Below, one piece after another: positions 25,419-35,477 of a stretch of DNA of 64,000 nucleotides (within the stretch, counting starts at the first letter, position 1; each line of letters starts with the position of its first letter). The stretch comes from Rhodanobacter fulvus Jip2 (GTDB lineage Bacteria; Pseudomonadota; Gammaproteobacteria; Xanthomonadales; Rhodanobacteraceae): positions 62,001 through 126,000 of the forward strand of contig NZ_AJXU01000031.1 in the NCBI RefSeq assembly GCF_000264315.1, read 5' to 3'. The notes under the pieces were generated by a model. The model was not told the origin of the DNA, did not search any database, and saw only the letters and a program-made list of their open reading frames with translations. Position numbers and translations under genes: made by a program.

Positions 25419-25484
25419 GGATTAATTCCGTGTATTCGATGATGGATGGTGGGTTTGCCGCGAAAACCCCTCTCGGCAATGTGG

Positions 25485-25513
25485 AATGTAGGGCAAGCGT
25501 GTTGGCTCGCCAA
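25485..25513 (-). promoter_or_regulatory. Predicted promoter of the HU-like gene
   Basis: On the minus strand, TTGGCG, 17 bp, TACATT (each 4 of 6 to consensus), about 65 bp before the ATG. Confidence 0.45.
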
Positions 25514-25746
25514 GTCATGGTGCACGCAAAAAAGCGCTACATGTCGCACCGCGACGGCAAGGACGACTCAAGCCAGGGTCTTTCGCGCCGATGTTTCAGT
25601 GTCTGCGCGGGCGTGTTTTACTGCATGCGGCAGGCGAGGACGGTTGGATTCCCGGGCGGCTTTCCGGGGTCCATCGCTGCCGTTGCACTTGCAAGGCATG
25701 CCTTGGAGCGTTGCGGGCGGCATGATGGAGTCATCAGGGGGATGAC

Positions 25747-28700
25747 ATGACTGACGCCAGGCGGCATTTGCGGTTTCCGGTGACCGGCGCGCTGCTGGTG
25801 CCCGCGCTCGCGCTGCTGGATGCCTGCGGCGCGATGCTCGCCGGACCCTTTTCGATGGAACGCGTGGCGCTGGATGCGTTGCTGGCGGTGCTGGCTTTGT
25901 CGGCCTGGTCGACGGCGCGCGGGCGGGGGCGTGCCGGGCTGGTGCTCGCCCTGTGTGTCACGGCGTGGGCGGCGCTGCTGATCAGCGCCGGGTATGTGCC
26001 CGAAGCCAGGCTGCCGCTCTGGTACGTCACGCTGCTGATGGTGCCGGCCGCCATCTGCGCCACCGTCACCCCTTCCGCCGCCGTGCGTGCAGCGGCACGT
26101 GGCATCGCCATGGCCGCCGTGTTTGCGGGACTGGCCTACCTGCTGCGGGCGTGGAGCGAACCGCACACGGCCACGAGCCTGTTGCTCAACGCACTGCAGA
26201 TGCTGGCGCTCAGTTGCACCGGGTGGCTGTTCGCTTCGTTGCTGGAGGAACCCGCGCGGCCTGCGGCCATCGCGCCGGCCGCGTTGTCCGGCATGGGCTG
26301 GATGGGTTTGCTGGGCTGGATGGTGCAGGCCACCGCGCTGGTGCAGGGCGGAACGTTCCTGGTGCCGATCGCGTTCAACACGGCGCTGGCCTTCGTGTTG
26401 CTGGGCCATGCCCTGTGGCTGCTGGGCAGCGGGCGCACGCTGGCGGCGTGGTGCCTGGGCGTGCTGTGCATACCGCTGGCGGTGTCGCCATTGCTGGCGG
26501 AGTACCTCGACCGGGTCGACGTCGTCGGCGAACTGTTGTGGCGGCAGCAGGCGATCCAGGCCGAGAGCGCGATCCCCGGCCGGCTGGCGCCCAACACGGC
26601 GTTGTCGTTGCTGCTAGCCACCGGCGGATTGACGTGTGCGCTGTTCGCGCGGCGAAACCCGGCCTGGTGGAGCGCCACCTGGGCCTGCGGCCTGCTGGTT
26701 TCGCTGGCCGGCGTGCTGGCGTTGGTCGGCTACGTCTTCGCGCTGCCGGGGATGCGCACGCTGGGCCCGCATACGCCGATGTCGCTGCCTGTGGCGCTGG
26801 GCATGCTGATGCTGGGGATCGGGCTGGCCACCAGCAATCCGCGCCCGCCATCGCAACACCACTACCGCACCGTGCTCTTCCCGGCGGTCATATGCCTGCT
26901 GACGGTAGCGTCGTCGCTGCTGTTGTGGCGGTCGCTGGAACAGCAGCAAAGTCGGCTGGAATGGGATGCGCTGCAAGGCCGGCGCGACAACGTCGCCAAC
27001 CTGCTGCACGGGGGCATGAGTTCGCGGATGGAGGCCTTCGAACGGCTGGCGTCGCGCCTGGCCGGCATGCCCGCCGTTTTGCGCGAGCCGCTTTTTTCGC
27101 GTGACGCGGCGAACTACCTTCACGACATGGATGGTCTGCGCGCGGTGGGATATGCCGACGCCAGCCACGTCATGCGGCAGACCCTGGTACGGCCATCCGC
27201 GTCCAACCCTGGAGCCGCCGGTCAGTTGTTTGCGCCGGCGCGCATCTTCGATCAGGTCGACGCCGGCGAAAGCGCCGTGCTCAGCGCGCCGCTGACGCTG
27301 CTCAACGGCAAGCAGGGCCAACTGCTCGTGGTGCCGGTGCGGGCCGACAACGCGACACAGGGCTACGTCGTGGGGGCGTTCCAGTTCGACCGGCTTTTTC
27401 CGAGCCTGCTGGAAGCCATGCCCCGGTTGCACGGCCTGCTGATCACCCAGCAAGGCCAGACGCTGTACGCGCAGGGTGACAACGGCACGGCGCACGTCCC
27501 CGCCAGCATGGATCTGCAGCTGTACGGCCAATGGTTGAGCGTGAGCGTCTACCCCGGCACGGGCGGCGAGCATGGCCGCATACCGCAACTGGTGTTGCTG
27601 CTGGGCTTTGCCCTTGGCGGCCTGCTGGCGGTTGCCTTGCGGTTGTCGGCACTGGCGCGTGAGCGCACGCAACGGGCGGAGGCCGACAGTGCACGGCTGG
27701 GCGAACAGGGCCGCGAACTGGAGCGCGCGCTGGAGGCCTCGCGACTGGTGATGGACAGCGCGCCGGACGTGATCTGCGTGCTGGATCGCGAGGGCCGTTT
27801 CCTGCAACTCAGCGCCGCGGCGCAGCGACGTTGGGGTTTTGCGCCGGAGTCGCTGCTGGGCAGGCCGCTCACGGAGGTGGTGCACCCGGAGGATCACGAA
27901 AGCACCATCGAGGCGGCGGTGCGGGTGCAACAGGGTGCGCCCAACCCCAACTTCCGCAACCGCATCGTGAGCCAACAGGGACACGTGCTGTACATGCAAT
28001 GGTCCGCCGTGTGGTCGGGGGCATCGCACTGCATGTACCTGGTCGGCCGCGACCACACCGAGCTCCATCGCGCGGAGGATCTGGAGCGGCGCCAGCGGCA
28101 GATCCTCACCGCCATCGCTCGCGGCCATGCCTTGCCGCAGGTGCTGGAATCGATCGTGGCCGCGTACGAAACGGCGCACCACGACGCGACCTGCTCGATC
28201 CTGCTGTTGCGCGAAGGCCGGTTGCACCACGGTGCCGCGCCCGGGCTGCCGGCCGGGTTCCGCCACGGCATCGACGGCTCGCCGATCGGTCCGGCGGCCG
28301 GCTCCTGTGGTACCGCGGCGTGGCGCGGCGAGCGCGTGGTGGTGACCGACATCGCCAGCGATCCGCTGTGGCGCGATTACGCCGCGCTGGCCCTGGCGCA
28401 CGACCTGCGCGCGTGCTGGTCGACGCCGGTACTGGCCCGCGACGGCGCGGTGCTGGGCACGTTCGCGGTGTACTACAACGCGCCGCACGATCCGTCCGCC
28501 GCGGAGATGAGCGGCATCGACACGCTGGCGGCGCTGACCGGTGTGGCCATCGAGCACGCCGAGGCATTCACCCGGCTGAGCGAGAGCGAGCAGCGTTTCC
28601 GCTCGCTGTTCGAGCACCACCCCGACGGCGTGCTGGCGCTGGACCTGGACGGCAGGGTGGTACGCCGCAACCCGGCGGCCAATGCCCTGCTCGGGCTGGA

Positions 28701-30453
28701 CCGGCCGCAACGGCTGGCCTTCGTGCACAGCTTTGCGCCGGTCGACGGCGCGCGCGTGCAAGCCGCGCTGGACAGCGCCACGCGCGGCGAGTCCGCGCGA
28801 CTGGACGTGGCCGCGCTGGACGCGAACGACCAGCGCTTCGCGGCGCATCTGGTCAACATCCCGATCATCGTGCAGGGCGAACCGCGCGGCGTCTTCGCCG
28901 TGTTGCAGGATCACCGCGAACTGCGCCACGCGCAGCAGGCGCAAGCCAGCCAGCTGGCGCTGATCTACGCCATCGCCGAAAGCGTGGGCGAAGGCCTGGT
29001 GGCGGTCGATGCCGACGGCCAGCCGACCTTCCTCAACCGCACGGCCTCGCGCACGCTGAAGCTGCCGGCCGAACGCCTGCCGAGCGGCGACGAACTCCCC
29101 GACGGCATGCGCGACACGCTGCAAAAAATACTCGGCGGCGTGGCCCATGCCTCCGACGACGACGCCGCGTTCAGGCTGACCGACGGCAGCGTGCTGGACG
29201 TGGCCTACCTCGCCACCCCGTTGATCATCCGCAACCAGCTGGCCGGCGCGGTGATGGCGTTCCGCGACATCGGTGGGGTCAAGGCGGCCCGGCGCGTGCT
29301 GCAGCAGCGCAACCAGTTCTTCGAGATGTCGCAGGAGGTGTTCTGCATCGCCGACCCACGCAGCGGCACCTTCCTGCAGGCCAACCCGGCCTATGCGCGG
29401 CTGCTGGGCCTGGACGAGTCCGAGATGCTGGCCACGCCCTTCCTCGACCTGCTGCATCCGCTGGACAAGACACCCACGCGGCTGGCGATCCAGCGCCAGA
29501 TCGATGGCGTGGAATCGATCAGCGGCCTGCTGACCCGGATGCGCTGCGCCGACGGCAGTTATCGCTGGCTGGAGTGGGTGTCGATCAGCGCCGCCGATGG
29601 CCTGCTCTACGGAGCCGCGCGCGACGTGACCGCGCGGCAGCAGGCCGACGTGGCGCTGGCGCGCGCGATGGACGACCTGCGCATCCGCAACCGCGAGCTG
29701 CAGGATTTCGCCTATGTCGCCTCGCATGACCTGCAGGAGCCATTGCGCAAGATCCAGTCGTTCTCCGACCGCCTGCTGTCACGGCTGTCCGCCACGCTGG
29801 ACGAGTCATCCAGCGACTACCTGCAGCGCATGGCCCACGCGGCCCATCGGATGCAGGCGCTGATCGACGACCTGCTGACCTATTCGCGGGTGGCCACGCG
29901 CACCGTGGCGGTCAGCGCCGTCGACCTTTCGACCATCCTCAGCGCCGTCATGGACGACCTGGAGACGCGCATCACCGAGGCGCAGGCCGCGATCGAGGTG
30001 GATGCGCTGCCGGTGATCCAGGCCGACCCGACCCAGATGCGCCAGCTGCTGCAGAACCTGCTGGCCAACGCGCTGAAATTCCGCGCCGCCGACCGCCCCT
30101 GCCGCATCAGCGTCACCGCTGCCCGGATCGAAAATGCCGATGCCCGCGGTACCACGCGCTGGGAATTGCGCGTGACCGACAACGGCATCGGCTTCGAGAG
30201 CAGCTACGCCGAGCGCATCTTCGCCCCGTTCCAGCGCCTGCACCCGCGCAATGTCTATGAAGGCACCGGCATCGGCCTGGCCATCGTGCGGCGTATCGTG
30301 GAGCGCCACGGCGGCTCGGTACGCGCCGAGGCGCAGGCTGGACAGGGGGCCAGCTTCATCGTCATGCTGCCCGGGTCGGCCAGCGCGCCAGAACCGGCCG
30401 ATCCGCAGGATGCCCCATTCATCGATGGAAAGTTTCTGGGAGTGGATTCATGA
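25747..30453 (+). CDS. Multi-PAS membrane histidine kinase (MASE-like/CHASE/PAS/GAF/HisKA)
   Basis: A 1568-residue sensor kinase. In order: about ten hydrophobic helices (1-390), an extracytoplasmic CHASE domain (about 415-560), a transmembrane helix (611-632), PAS (660-772), GAF (786-940), three more PAS domains (946-1060, 1071-1177, 1186-1297), HisKA with phospho-acceptor His1327 in ASHDLQEPLRK, and HATPase_c with DNGIGF and GTGIGLAI. The HisKA type is that of phytochrome-like kinases, which usually pair with single-domain Rcp1-like regulators. Such a regulator is the next gene, overlapping by 4 nt. The Shine-Dalgarno GGGGGA is 5 nt before the ATG. The signal is unknown, and a periplasmic ligand through CHASE is likely. 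Confidence 0.92.
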   Translation: MTDARRHLRFPVTGALLVPALALLDACGAMLAGPFSMERVALDALLAVLALSAWSTARGRGRAGLVLALCVTAWAALLISAGYVPEARLPLWYVTLLMVPAAICATVTPSAAVRAAARGIAMAAVFAGLAYLLRAWSEPHTATSLLLNALQMLALSCTGWLFASLLEEPARPAAIAPAALSGMGWMGLLGWMVQATALVQGGTFLVPIAFNTALAFVLLGHALWLLGSGRTLAAWCLGVLCIPLAVSPLLAEYLDRVDVVGELLWRQQAIQAESAIPGRLAPNTALSLLLATGGLTCALFARRNPAWWSATWACGLLVSLAGVLALVGYVFALPGMRTLGPHTPMSLPVALGMLMLGIGLATSNPRPPSQHHYRTVLFPAVICLLTVASSLLLWRSLEQQQSRLEWDALQGRRDNVANLLHGGMSSRMEAFERLASRLAGMPAVLREPLFSRDAANYLHDMDGLRAVGYADASHVMRQTLVRPSASNPGAAGQLFAPARIFDQVDAGESAVLSAPLTLLNGKQGQLLVVPVRADNATQGYVVGAFQFDRLFPSLLEAMPRLHGLLITQQGQTLYAQGDNGTAHVPASMDLQLYGQWLSVSVYPGTGGEHGRIPQLVLLLGFALGGLLAVALRLSALARERTQRAEADSARLGEQGRELERALEASRLVMDSAPDVICVLDREGRFLQLSAAAQRRWGFAPESLLGRPLTEVVHPEDHESTIEAAVRVQQGAPNPNFRNRIVSQQGHVLYMQWSAVWSGASHCMYLVGRDHTELHRAEDLERRQRQILTAIARGHALPQVLESIVAAYETAHHDATCSILLLREGRLHHGAAPGLPAGFRHGIDGSPIGPAAGSCGTAAWRGERVVVTDIASDPLWRDYAALALAHDLRACWSTPVLARDGAVLGTFAVYYNAPHDPSAAEMSGIDTLAALTGVAIEHAEAFTRLSESEQRFRSLFEHHPDGVLALDLDGRVVRRNPAANALLGLDRPQRLAFVHSFAPVDGARVQAALDSATRGESARLDVAALDANDQRFAAHLVNIPIIVQGEPRGVFAVLQDHRELRHAQQAQASQLALIYAIAESVGEGLVAVDADGQPTFLNRTASRTLKLPAERLPSGDELPDGMRDTLQKILGGVAHASDDDAAFRLTDGSVLDVAYLATPLIIRNQLAGAVMAFRDIGGVKAARRVLQQRNQFFEMSQEVFCIADPRSGTFLQANPAYARLLGLDESEMLATPFLDLLHPLDKTPTRLAIQRQIDGVESISGLLTRMRCADGSYRWLEWVSISAADGLLYGAARDVTARQQADVALARAMDDLRIRNRELQDFAYVASHDLQEPLRKIQSFSDRLLSRLSATLDESSSDYLQRMAHAAHRMQALIDDLLTYSRVATRTVAVSAVDLSTILSAVMDDLETRITEAQAAIEVDALPVIQADPTQMRQLLQNLLANALKFRAADRPCRISVTAARIENADARGTTRWELRVTDNGIGFESSYAERIFAPFQRLHPRNVYEGTGIGLAIVRRIVERHGGSVRAEAQAGQGASFIVMLPGSASAPEPADPQDAPFIDGKFLGVDS

Positions 30454-30908
30454 GTCAAGTCCGTGCCGCGCTGTCCATCCTCATGGCCGAGGACGATGCC
30501 GACGATCGCGTCCTGATGCGCGACGCGTTTCGCGACAGCGGCGTCGAGGTGGAACTGGAATTCGTGCCGGACGGCGTGGAACTGATGGCGCGCCTGAATG
30601 CGCTGATCGACGCGCCCGACGGCGAACTTCCCGACCTGCTGCTGCTTGATCTCAACATGCCGCGCATGGACGGCCGCGAGGCCTTGCATGCGATACGCGA
30701 GCACGACGGGCTGAAACACCTGCCGGTGATCATCCTCACCACCTCGCGCGCGCGGCTCGACATCCTGGCCAGCTACCAGCTTGGCGCCAACTCGTTCGTG
30801 ACCAAGCCGAGCCGCTTCGAGGAACTGATCGCGGTGCTGCGCTCGCTGGAACGCTACTGGACCGACATCGTGCAGCTCCCGACCGAGAAACAGGGGAGCG
30901 ACGAATGA
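30450..30908 (+). CDS. Rcp1-like single-domain response regulator
   Basis: A 152-residue receiver domain with no output domain. The acidic pocket is EDDADD (14-19), the phospho-acceptor Asp67 is in LLLDLNMPRMDG, the Thr is in ILTTSR and Lys119 is in FVTKP. Its long loop before Asp67 is typical of Rcp1, the partner of phytochrome-type kinases. It overlaps the kinase and the downstream EAL protein by 4 nt each, so all three are translated together. It may shuttle phosphate from the kinase to other targets. Confidence 0.92.
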   Translation: MSQVRAALSILMAEDDADDRVLMRDAFRDSGVEVELEFVPDGVELMARLNALIDAPDGELPDLLLLDLNMPRMDGREALHAIREHDGLKHLPVIILTTSRARLDILASYQLGANSFVTKPSRFEELIAVLRSLERYWTDIVQLPTEKQGSDE

Positions 30909-33346
30909 ATGCGGCGCCGCTGCGGGTTCTCGTGGTCGATGACGACGAGGACGATTTCGTCCTCATCCGCGACCTGCTCAACGATGCCCCCGGCAGCCAC
31001 TACGCTTTCGACTGGTGCGCCACGCCGCAACAGGGCCTGGAGGAATTGCGCAAGGGCGCGCACGACGTCTACCTGGTGGACTACCTGCTGGGGCCGTCCA
31101 GCGGGCTGGACCTGATCGAAGCGGTAAGCCGCGAAGGCCTGTCGCGCGCCTTCATCGTGCTGACCGGGCGCGGCAACCACGCGGTGGACGTGGCCGCGAT
31201 GGAGGCCGGCGCCAGCGATTACCTGGTGAAGGGAACGATCGATGCCGAGCGGCTGGACCGCAGCATCCGCTACGCCGTCGACCGCATGCATTTCATGGAG
31301 GCGCTGCGCGACAGCGAGGCGCAGCACCGGCTGCTGTTCGAGCAGAGTCCGGTGCCGCTGCTGGTGTTCGACCGCAGCACCCACGCCATCCTCAACGCGA
31401 ACGCCGCCGCGCACGTGCAATACGGCTGGTCGCCCCTGCACCTGTTCGGGCAGAACATCGACTCCGTGCTGGCCCCGGAGGAGCGCCCCCGCTTCCTGGC
31501 GGACCTGGAGAGCGGCGAGCTGTTTTCCGCCACCGCGCAACCCTGGGACATCCGGCACAGCGATGGCCGGCAGTTGCAGGTCGAGGGCCTGTTTCATCCG
31601 CTGACCTACCACCGCGTCAACGCGGTGCTGGCGCACCTGCAGGACATCACCGAGCGCCGCCGGGTCGAGGCGCAGCTGCGGCTGCTTGAGCGCGCCATCC
31701 AGTCCACCGGCAACGGCGTGGTGATTGCCGACGCACGCGAACCGGGCGCGCCGGTGACCTTCATCAACCACGCGTTCGAACACATCACCGGCTACAACGC
31801 CGCGGAAGTGATCGGCCAAAGCTGCCGCCAGCTGGGTTTCGAGGACAGCGGCGAAAGCGAGCGCGCGATGGTGCGCCGGGCGCTGGCCGAACAGCGCGAC
31901 TGCAACACGGTGCTGCGCGACCAGCGCAAGGACGGCACGCCGTTCTGGAACCAGCTTTATTTCGCACCGGTGCGCGAACCCGGCGGCGAAACCTCGCATT
32001 ACATCGGCATCCTCAGCGACATCACCGAACATCGCGACACCGAGGCGCGGCTGGCCTACGCGGCCACCCACGACGTGGCCACCGGCCTGGCCCGCTTTCC
32101 GGTCATCGAGACAATGCTGCAGGAACACGCCGAGCAGCGGGCGGACGAACCCTTCAGCCTGGTGTTCGCCGACATCGATCGCTTCCACGCCGTCAACGAG
32201 GCGATGGGCTACGAAGTGGGCGACCGGGTCATCACCGAGCTGGCGCAGCGCCTGAGTGCCCATGTCGGAACGCGCGGCCGCGTGGCCCGCTTCACCGGCA
32301 ACGAGTTCGTGGTCGCCCTGCCCTACATCGATCGCGAAGAGGCGACGGTGCTGGCCGAGCAACTGCGCCGCGCCGTGGCCGAGCCGGTGACGCTGGGTGA
32401 TGGCGAGGTGCGCGTCACCATCAGCGTGGGCGTGGCCACCTACCCCGGCCGCGTGCACGACATCAACGACCTGCTGCGCCGCGCCGAGGCCTCCATGTCG
32501 CGCGCGAAACAGCTGGGCCGCGACCTGGTCTGCGAATATTCCACCGACGACATGCGCCGCATGGAAGACCGCCGCATGCTGGGCATCCGCCTGCGCCACG
32601 CCATGCAGCACGACGAGCTGCACCTGGTGTACCAGCCGGAAATCCGCAGCAGCGATCGCGCCGTGATCGGTTTCGAGGCGCTGCTGCGCTGGAACAGCCC
32701 CGAGATGGGTCTGGTGATGCCCGAACGTTTCATTCCGGTGGCCGAAGGCCTGGGCCTGATGCCCGAGCTTGGCGGCTGGGTGCTCGATCACGCCTGCGCC
32801 CAGTCGCGCGCGTGGATGGATGCCGGCCTGGGCGATTTCTTCGTGGCGGTGAACGTGTCGGCGCAACAGATCCAGCGCGGCAACTTCGCCGAACAGGTGG
32901 CCGAGACGCTGCGCCGCCACGGCCTGCCCGCCGACCGGCTGGAACTGGAATTGACCGAAAGCGCCCTGCTGGAAAACGTCGACCGCGCACTGCATTCGAT
33001 GCAGCAACTGTCCGCCCTGGGCGTGCATCTTTCCTTCGACGACTTCGGCACCGGCTATTCCAGCCTGTCCTACCTGCGCCAGTTCCATGTCGACAAGCTG
33101 AAGATCGACAAGTCCTTCGTCTGCGACATCCCGCGGGACGCCAGCAGCGTCGCCATCGCCCATACCGTGGTGGCAATCGGCCATCAACTGCACATGACGG
33201 TGATCGCCGAAGGCGTCGAAACCGCCGAGCAGGCGCAGCTCCTGATCGAGATGGGCTGCGACGCATTGCAGGGTTACCTGTTCAGCCGCCCCATGAAGGG
33301 ACCGGCCGTTGCCGAGTGGCTGGCGGATTATCAGGTCGAGGCGTGA
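30905..33346 (+). CDS. Receiver-PAS-LOV-like-GGDEF-EAL c-di-GMP protein
   Basis: An 813-residue protein with a receiver (1-120; phospho-acceptor Asp59, Lys109), PAS (about 136-250), a second PAS resembling a LOV domain (262-377) with Cys307 in [13 protein letters not shown] (385-545), and EAL (560-810). The GGDEF active-site motif is changed to TGNEF (464-468), so cyclase activity is probably lost, although the nucleotide-binding part may remain. The EAL domain keeps EALLRW (591), [10 protein letters not shown] and AEGVET, so c-di-GMP phosphodiesterase activity is likely. It is the third gene of the kinase operon and probably its output to c-di-GMP. Confidence 0.93.
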   Translation: MNAAPLRVLVVDDDEDDFVLIRDLLNDAPGSHYAFDWCATPQQGLEELRKGAHDVYLVDYLLGPSSGLDLIEAVSREGLSRAFIVLTGRGNHAVDVAAMEAGASDYLVKGTIDAERLDRSIRYAVDRMHFMEALRDSEAQHRLLFEQSPVPLLVFDRSTHAILNANAAAHVQYGWSPLHLFGQNIDSVLAPEERPRFLADLESGELFSATAQPWDIRHSDGRQLQVEGLFHPLTYHRVNAVLAHLQDITERRRVEAQLRLLERAIQSTGNGVVIADAREPGAPVTFINHAFEHITGYNAAEVIGQSCRQLGFEDSGESERAMVRRALAEQRDCNTVLRDQRKDGTPFWNQLYFAPVREPGGETSHYIGILSDITEHRDTEARLAYAATHDVATGLARFPVIETMLQEHAEQRADEPFSLVFADIDRFHAVNEAMGYEVGDRVITELAQRLSAHVGTRGRVARFTGNEFVVALPYIDREEATVLAEQLRRAVAEPVTLGDGEVRVTISVGVATYPGRVHDINDLLRRAEASMSRAKQLGRDLVCEYSTDDMRRMEDRRMLGIRLRHAMQHDELHLVYQPEIRSSDRAVIGFEALLRWNSPEMGLVMPERFIPVAEGLGLMPELGGWVLDHACAQSRAWMDAGLGDFFVAVNVSAQQIQRGNFAEQVAETLRRHGLPADRLELELTESALLENVDRALHSMQQLSALGVHLSFDDFGTGYSSLSYLRQFHVDKLKIDKSFVCDIPRDASSVAIAHTVVAIGHQLHMTVIAEGVETAEQAQLLIEMGCDALQGYLFSRPMKGPAVAEWLADYQVEA

Positions 33347-33429
33347 GCGGCACCGGCTGGCGCGGGTAACAGCGCAAGGCCATCGAACCGCAACGGCATG
33401 GCCGATCGCGCAAACGGAAGGAGTCGAGG

Positions 33430-33506
33430 TGGTGCGCCCGGCGGGATTCGAACCCACGACCACCGCCTTCGGAGGGCGGTACTCTATCCAGCTGAGCTAC
33501 GGACGC
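33430..33506 (-). tRNA. tRNA-Arg(CCG)
   Basis: A 77-nt cloverleaf on the minus strand. The acceptor stem GCGTCCG pairs with CGGGCGC. The D-arm is TAGCTCAGCTGGAT. The anticodon stem CCGCC/GGCGG holds loop CTCCGAA with anticodon CCG (codon CGG). The T-arm is GTGGGTTCGAATCCCGC. Discriminator A is followed by an encoded CCA. Confidence 0.97.
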
Positions 33507-33664
33507 ATGCATTGATGGCCGGCCGTTCCATGCAAGGCGCATGGCGGCGGACGCGCAGTATAGCCGAGTTGTCTACGTGCGCACATTGGATGCGCGCCAT
33601 GTACGGATAGCTCGCGAGGACGCCGGGCGGCTGCCCCGTGGCGCCACATCGCGACGCGCCCCAT

Positions 33665-33698
33665 GAAACGAAAAGCCTCCCCGTTCACACGGGGAGGC
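33665..33698 (-). terminator. Rho-independent terminator after fadL
   Basis: An 8-bp stem (GCCTCCCC/GGGGAGGC) with an 8-nt loop, followed on the minus strand by TTTTCGTTTC. It lies about 30 bp after the fadL stop. Confidence 0.88.
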
Positions 33699-33727
33699 CT
33701 GGGTCGTGACTCGGGTTTGTCGGGGAA

Positions 33728-35224
33728 TCAGAACTTGTACGTGGCCGACACGCCGAGCAGGTTGCCGTAGTCCTCGAAATTGCCCGCCAGCCGGTTGCCG
33801 GTGGAGTCGATGGTATCGACGTGCGCGTTGTTGACGAAGATATGCGCGTACGAGGCGTTGATCTCGAAGTTGTCGCTGGCCTGATAGCTCAGGCCTACCG
33901 TGGCCAGCTTGCGGGTGGAATCGGGCACACGCGCGCTGCGGGTGGCCAGATAGGTCGGCGTGCTGTCGACGGCAATGCCGGCGCGCACGGTCAGCTTGTC
34001 GTTGACGTTGTAATCGCCGCCCACCGACGCATACCAGGTGTTGCGCCAGTTGTAGTGCTCCGACGTCGACGGCTGGCTGTTGCCGTAGTTCACGGTCAAA
34101 TCCTGGAACGCGCTCCACTTGGTCCAGGCCAGATCGATGCCGAGGCCGAAGCGTTCGGCCTGATGCCAGTAGCTGGCGCTGGCCACGGCCGGGGTGGTGA
34201 AGTCCGCGGTGCCGGTGGTGTGCTGGAACGGCGGGATGGAGGCGGCCAGCTGCGGGTTGGCGAGCAACGCGTCGTAGCCGGCGGTGGTGGTGAAGTTGCC
34301 GGTGCCTTCCAGGGTGTGGCTGATCTTGGAGCGGTAGTTCAGCGCCAGCTTGTCGTTGGGGCTCAGCTTCCAGTAGCCGCCCAACTGCCAGCCGTAGGCC
34401 CAGTCATCACCCTTGATGCGGGCGAAGCCGTCACCACCGACCGGCGTGGCGGCAGCCACACCGGCTGCGGCTGCCTGGGCTTCCTGCATGGCAGCCTGAA
34501 TCATCGCCTGGGCGGTCTGCGCCGAAAGCTGGCCGGCGGCAGCGGCCGCCTGGATCTTCGCCACACCGGCGGCGGCATTCGCGCCGATGCCTTGCTGGAT
34601 GCTCAGGCCGACCGCGTTGTAGTTGATGGCGCTGGTCAACTCGGCCGATGTCTTCTGCGCGATCACGCTAGCGCCAAGGCTGAAGTTGTCGGTGACGTCG
34701 AACGAGGCGGACAAGGTGGCGTCCATCGACTGGAACTTGGATTTGACCGCACCGTAGCGGCCCTTCCAGTTGCGGTCGTATTCGGTCTGGAAGCCGAACG
34801 GCACGGAGAAGCCGAAGCCCAGATGCATGCGGTCGCTGACCTGGGTGGCGAAGAACAGCGCCGGCACCGGCAGCGTGGTGCCGCCATCGCCGCCGTTGCC
34901 GCCCTCGATCGGACGTCCCAAGGCGTCGGTCGCCGTGCCGCTGAACTTGGTGCTGAAGTTGATCGCGGTGACGTCGGCCTGCAGATAGGTGCCCTTGAGG
35001 TCGCTCATCGCGGCGGGGTTGTTGACCACCACCGAGACGTCGCCGCCGGCGGTAGCCGAGCCGGCATAGGCGCGGCCCATGGCCTTGGCGCTGTTTTCCT
35101 TCAACTGGAAGGCGCTGGCATCGGCATTGGAGGGCGCAACCAAGGCACCCACGATGGCCAGGCTCAACGCGGCGAGCGTGAGCGGCCGGGCAGTGCCGGA
35201 AAGGATACGGAATGAAGTTTGCAT
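33728..35224 (-). CDS. fadL: FadL/OmpP1/TodX-family outer-membrane transporter
   Basis: A 498-residue outer-membrane beta barrel. It has a signal peptide (cleavage near residue 37, ADASA/FQL), the N-terminal hatch motif NNPAAM (68-73), and a C-terminal Phe (SATYKF) for BAM recognition. FadL proteins take up long-chain fatty acids or aromatic hydrocarbons by lateral diffusion. An Ala/Gln-rich stretch at about 216-262 interrupts the barrel and is predicted to be helical, unusual for this family. AGGAGC lies 7 nt before the ATG. It is a single gene with a terminator. A palindrome sits about 50 bp upstream. Confidence 0.9.
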   Translation of the reverse strand: MQTSFRILSGTARPLTLAALSLAIVGALVAPSNADASAFQLKENSAKAMGRAYAGSATAGGDVSVVVNNPAAMSDLKGTYLQADVTAINFSTKFSGTATDALGRPIEGGNGGDGGTTLPVPALFFATQVSDRMHLGFGFSVPFGFQTEYDRNWKGRYGAVKSKFQSMDATLSASFDVTDNFSLGASVIAQKTSAELTSAINYNAVGLSIQQGIGANAAAGVAKIQAAAAAGQLSAQTAQAMIQAAMQEAQAAAAGVAAATPVGGDGFARIKGDDWAYGWQLGGYWKLSPNDKLALNYRSKISHTLEGTGNFTTTAGYDALLANPQLAASIPPFQHTTGTADFTTPAVASASYWHQAERFGLGIDLAWTKWSAFQDLTVNYGNSQPSTSEHYNWRNTWYASVGGDYNVNDKLTVRAGIAVDSTPTYLATRSARVPDSTRKLATVGLSYQASDNFEINASYAHIFVNNAHVDTIDSTGNRLAGNFEDYGNLLGVSATYKF

Positions 35225-35274
35225 CGCTTGCTCCTGCTTTTGTTCGTACGGGGCTCGGTTCGGGGTGGTAGTTC

Positions 35275-35290
35275 TGTATGAATTAATACA
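35275..35290. promoter_or_regulatory. Palindrome upstream of fadL
   Basis: TGTAT-GAATTA-ATACA, arms of 5 bp, centred about 58 bp before the fadL ATG in AT-rich sequence. It is a candidate operator or promoter-overlapping site. No regulator can be named. Confidence 0.35.
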
Positions 35291-35477
35291 ATCGTTTGAA
35301 CGACCTTTGGGCACTTTGCACACTCTGCCAAGCAGTTGCAAGTGTGGCAGCAGCAATGTCCACGGCCCGCCAACGCGGTTTCTCGGACAAACGGGGCCGC
35401 GCCTGTCGCAGAGGGCCAGGCTGGCAGGTTCAGGTGGTACCGTGGAGAATCGTCGCACCCCCTTCCGGATGCCCGCC

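Noticed and set aside
26614-29727. A 1037-codon open frame antisense to the histidine kinase
   Set aside because: It has no start signals and is Arg/His/Gln-rich, with composition typical of antisense frames in high-GC genes. The plus-strand kinase shows all expected domains.
30854-33463. An 869-codon open frame antisense to the EAL protein
   Set aside because: Same reasons. The plus strand encodes receiver, PAS, GGDEF and EAL motifs.
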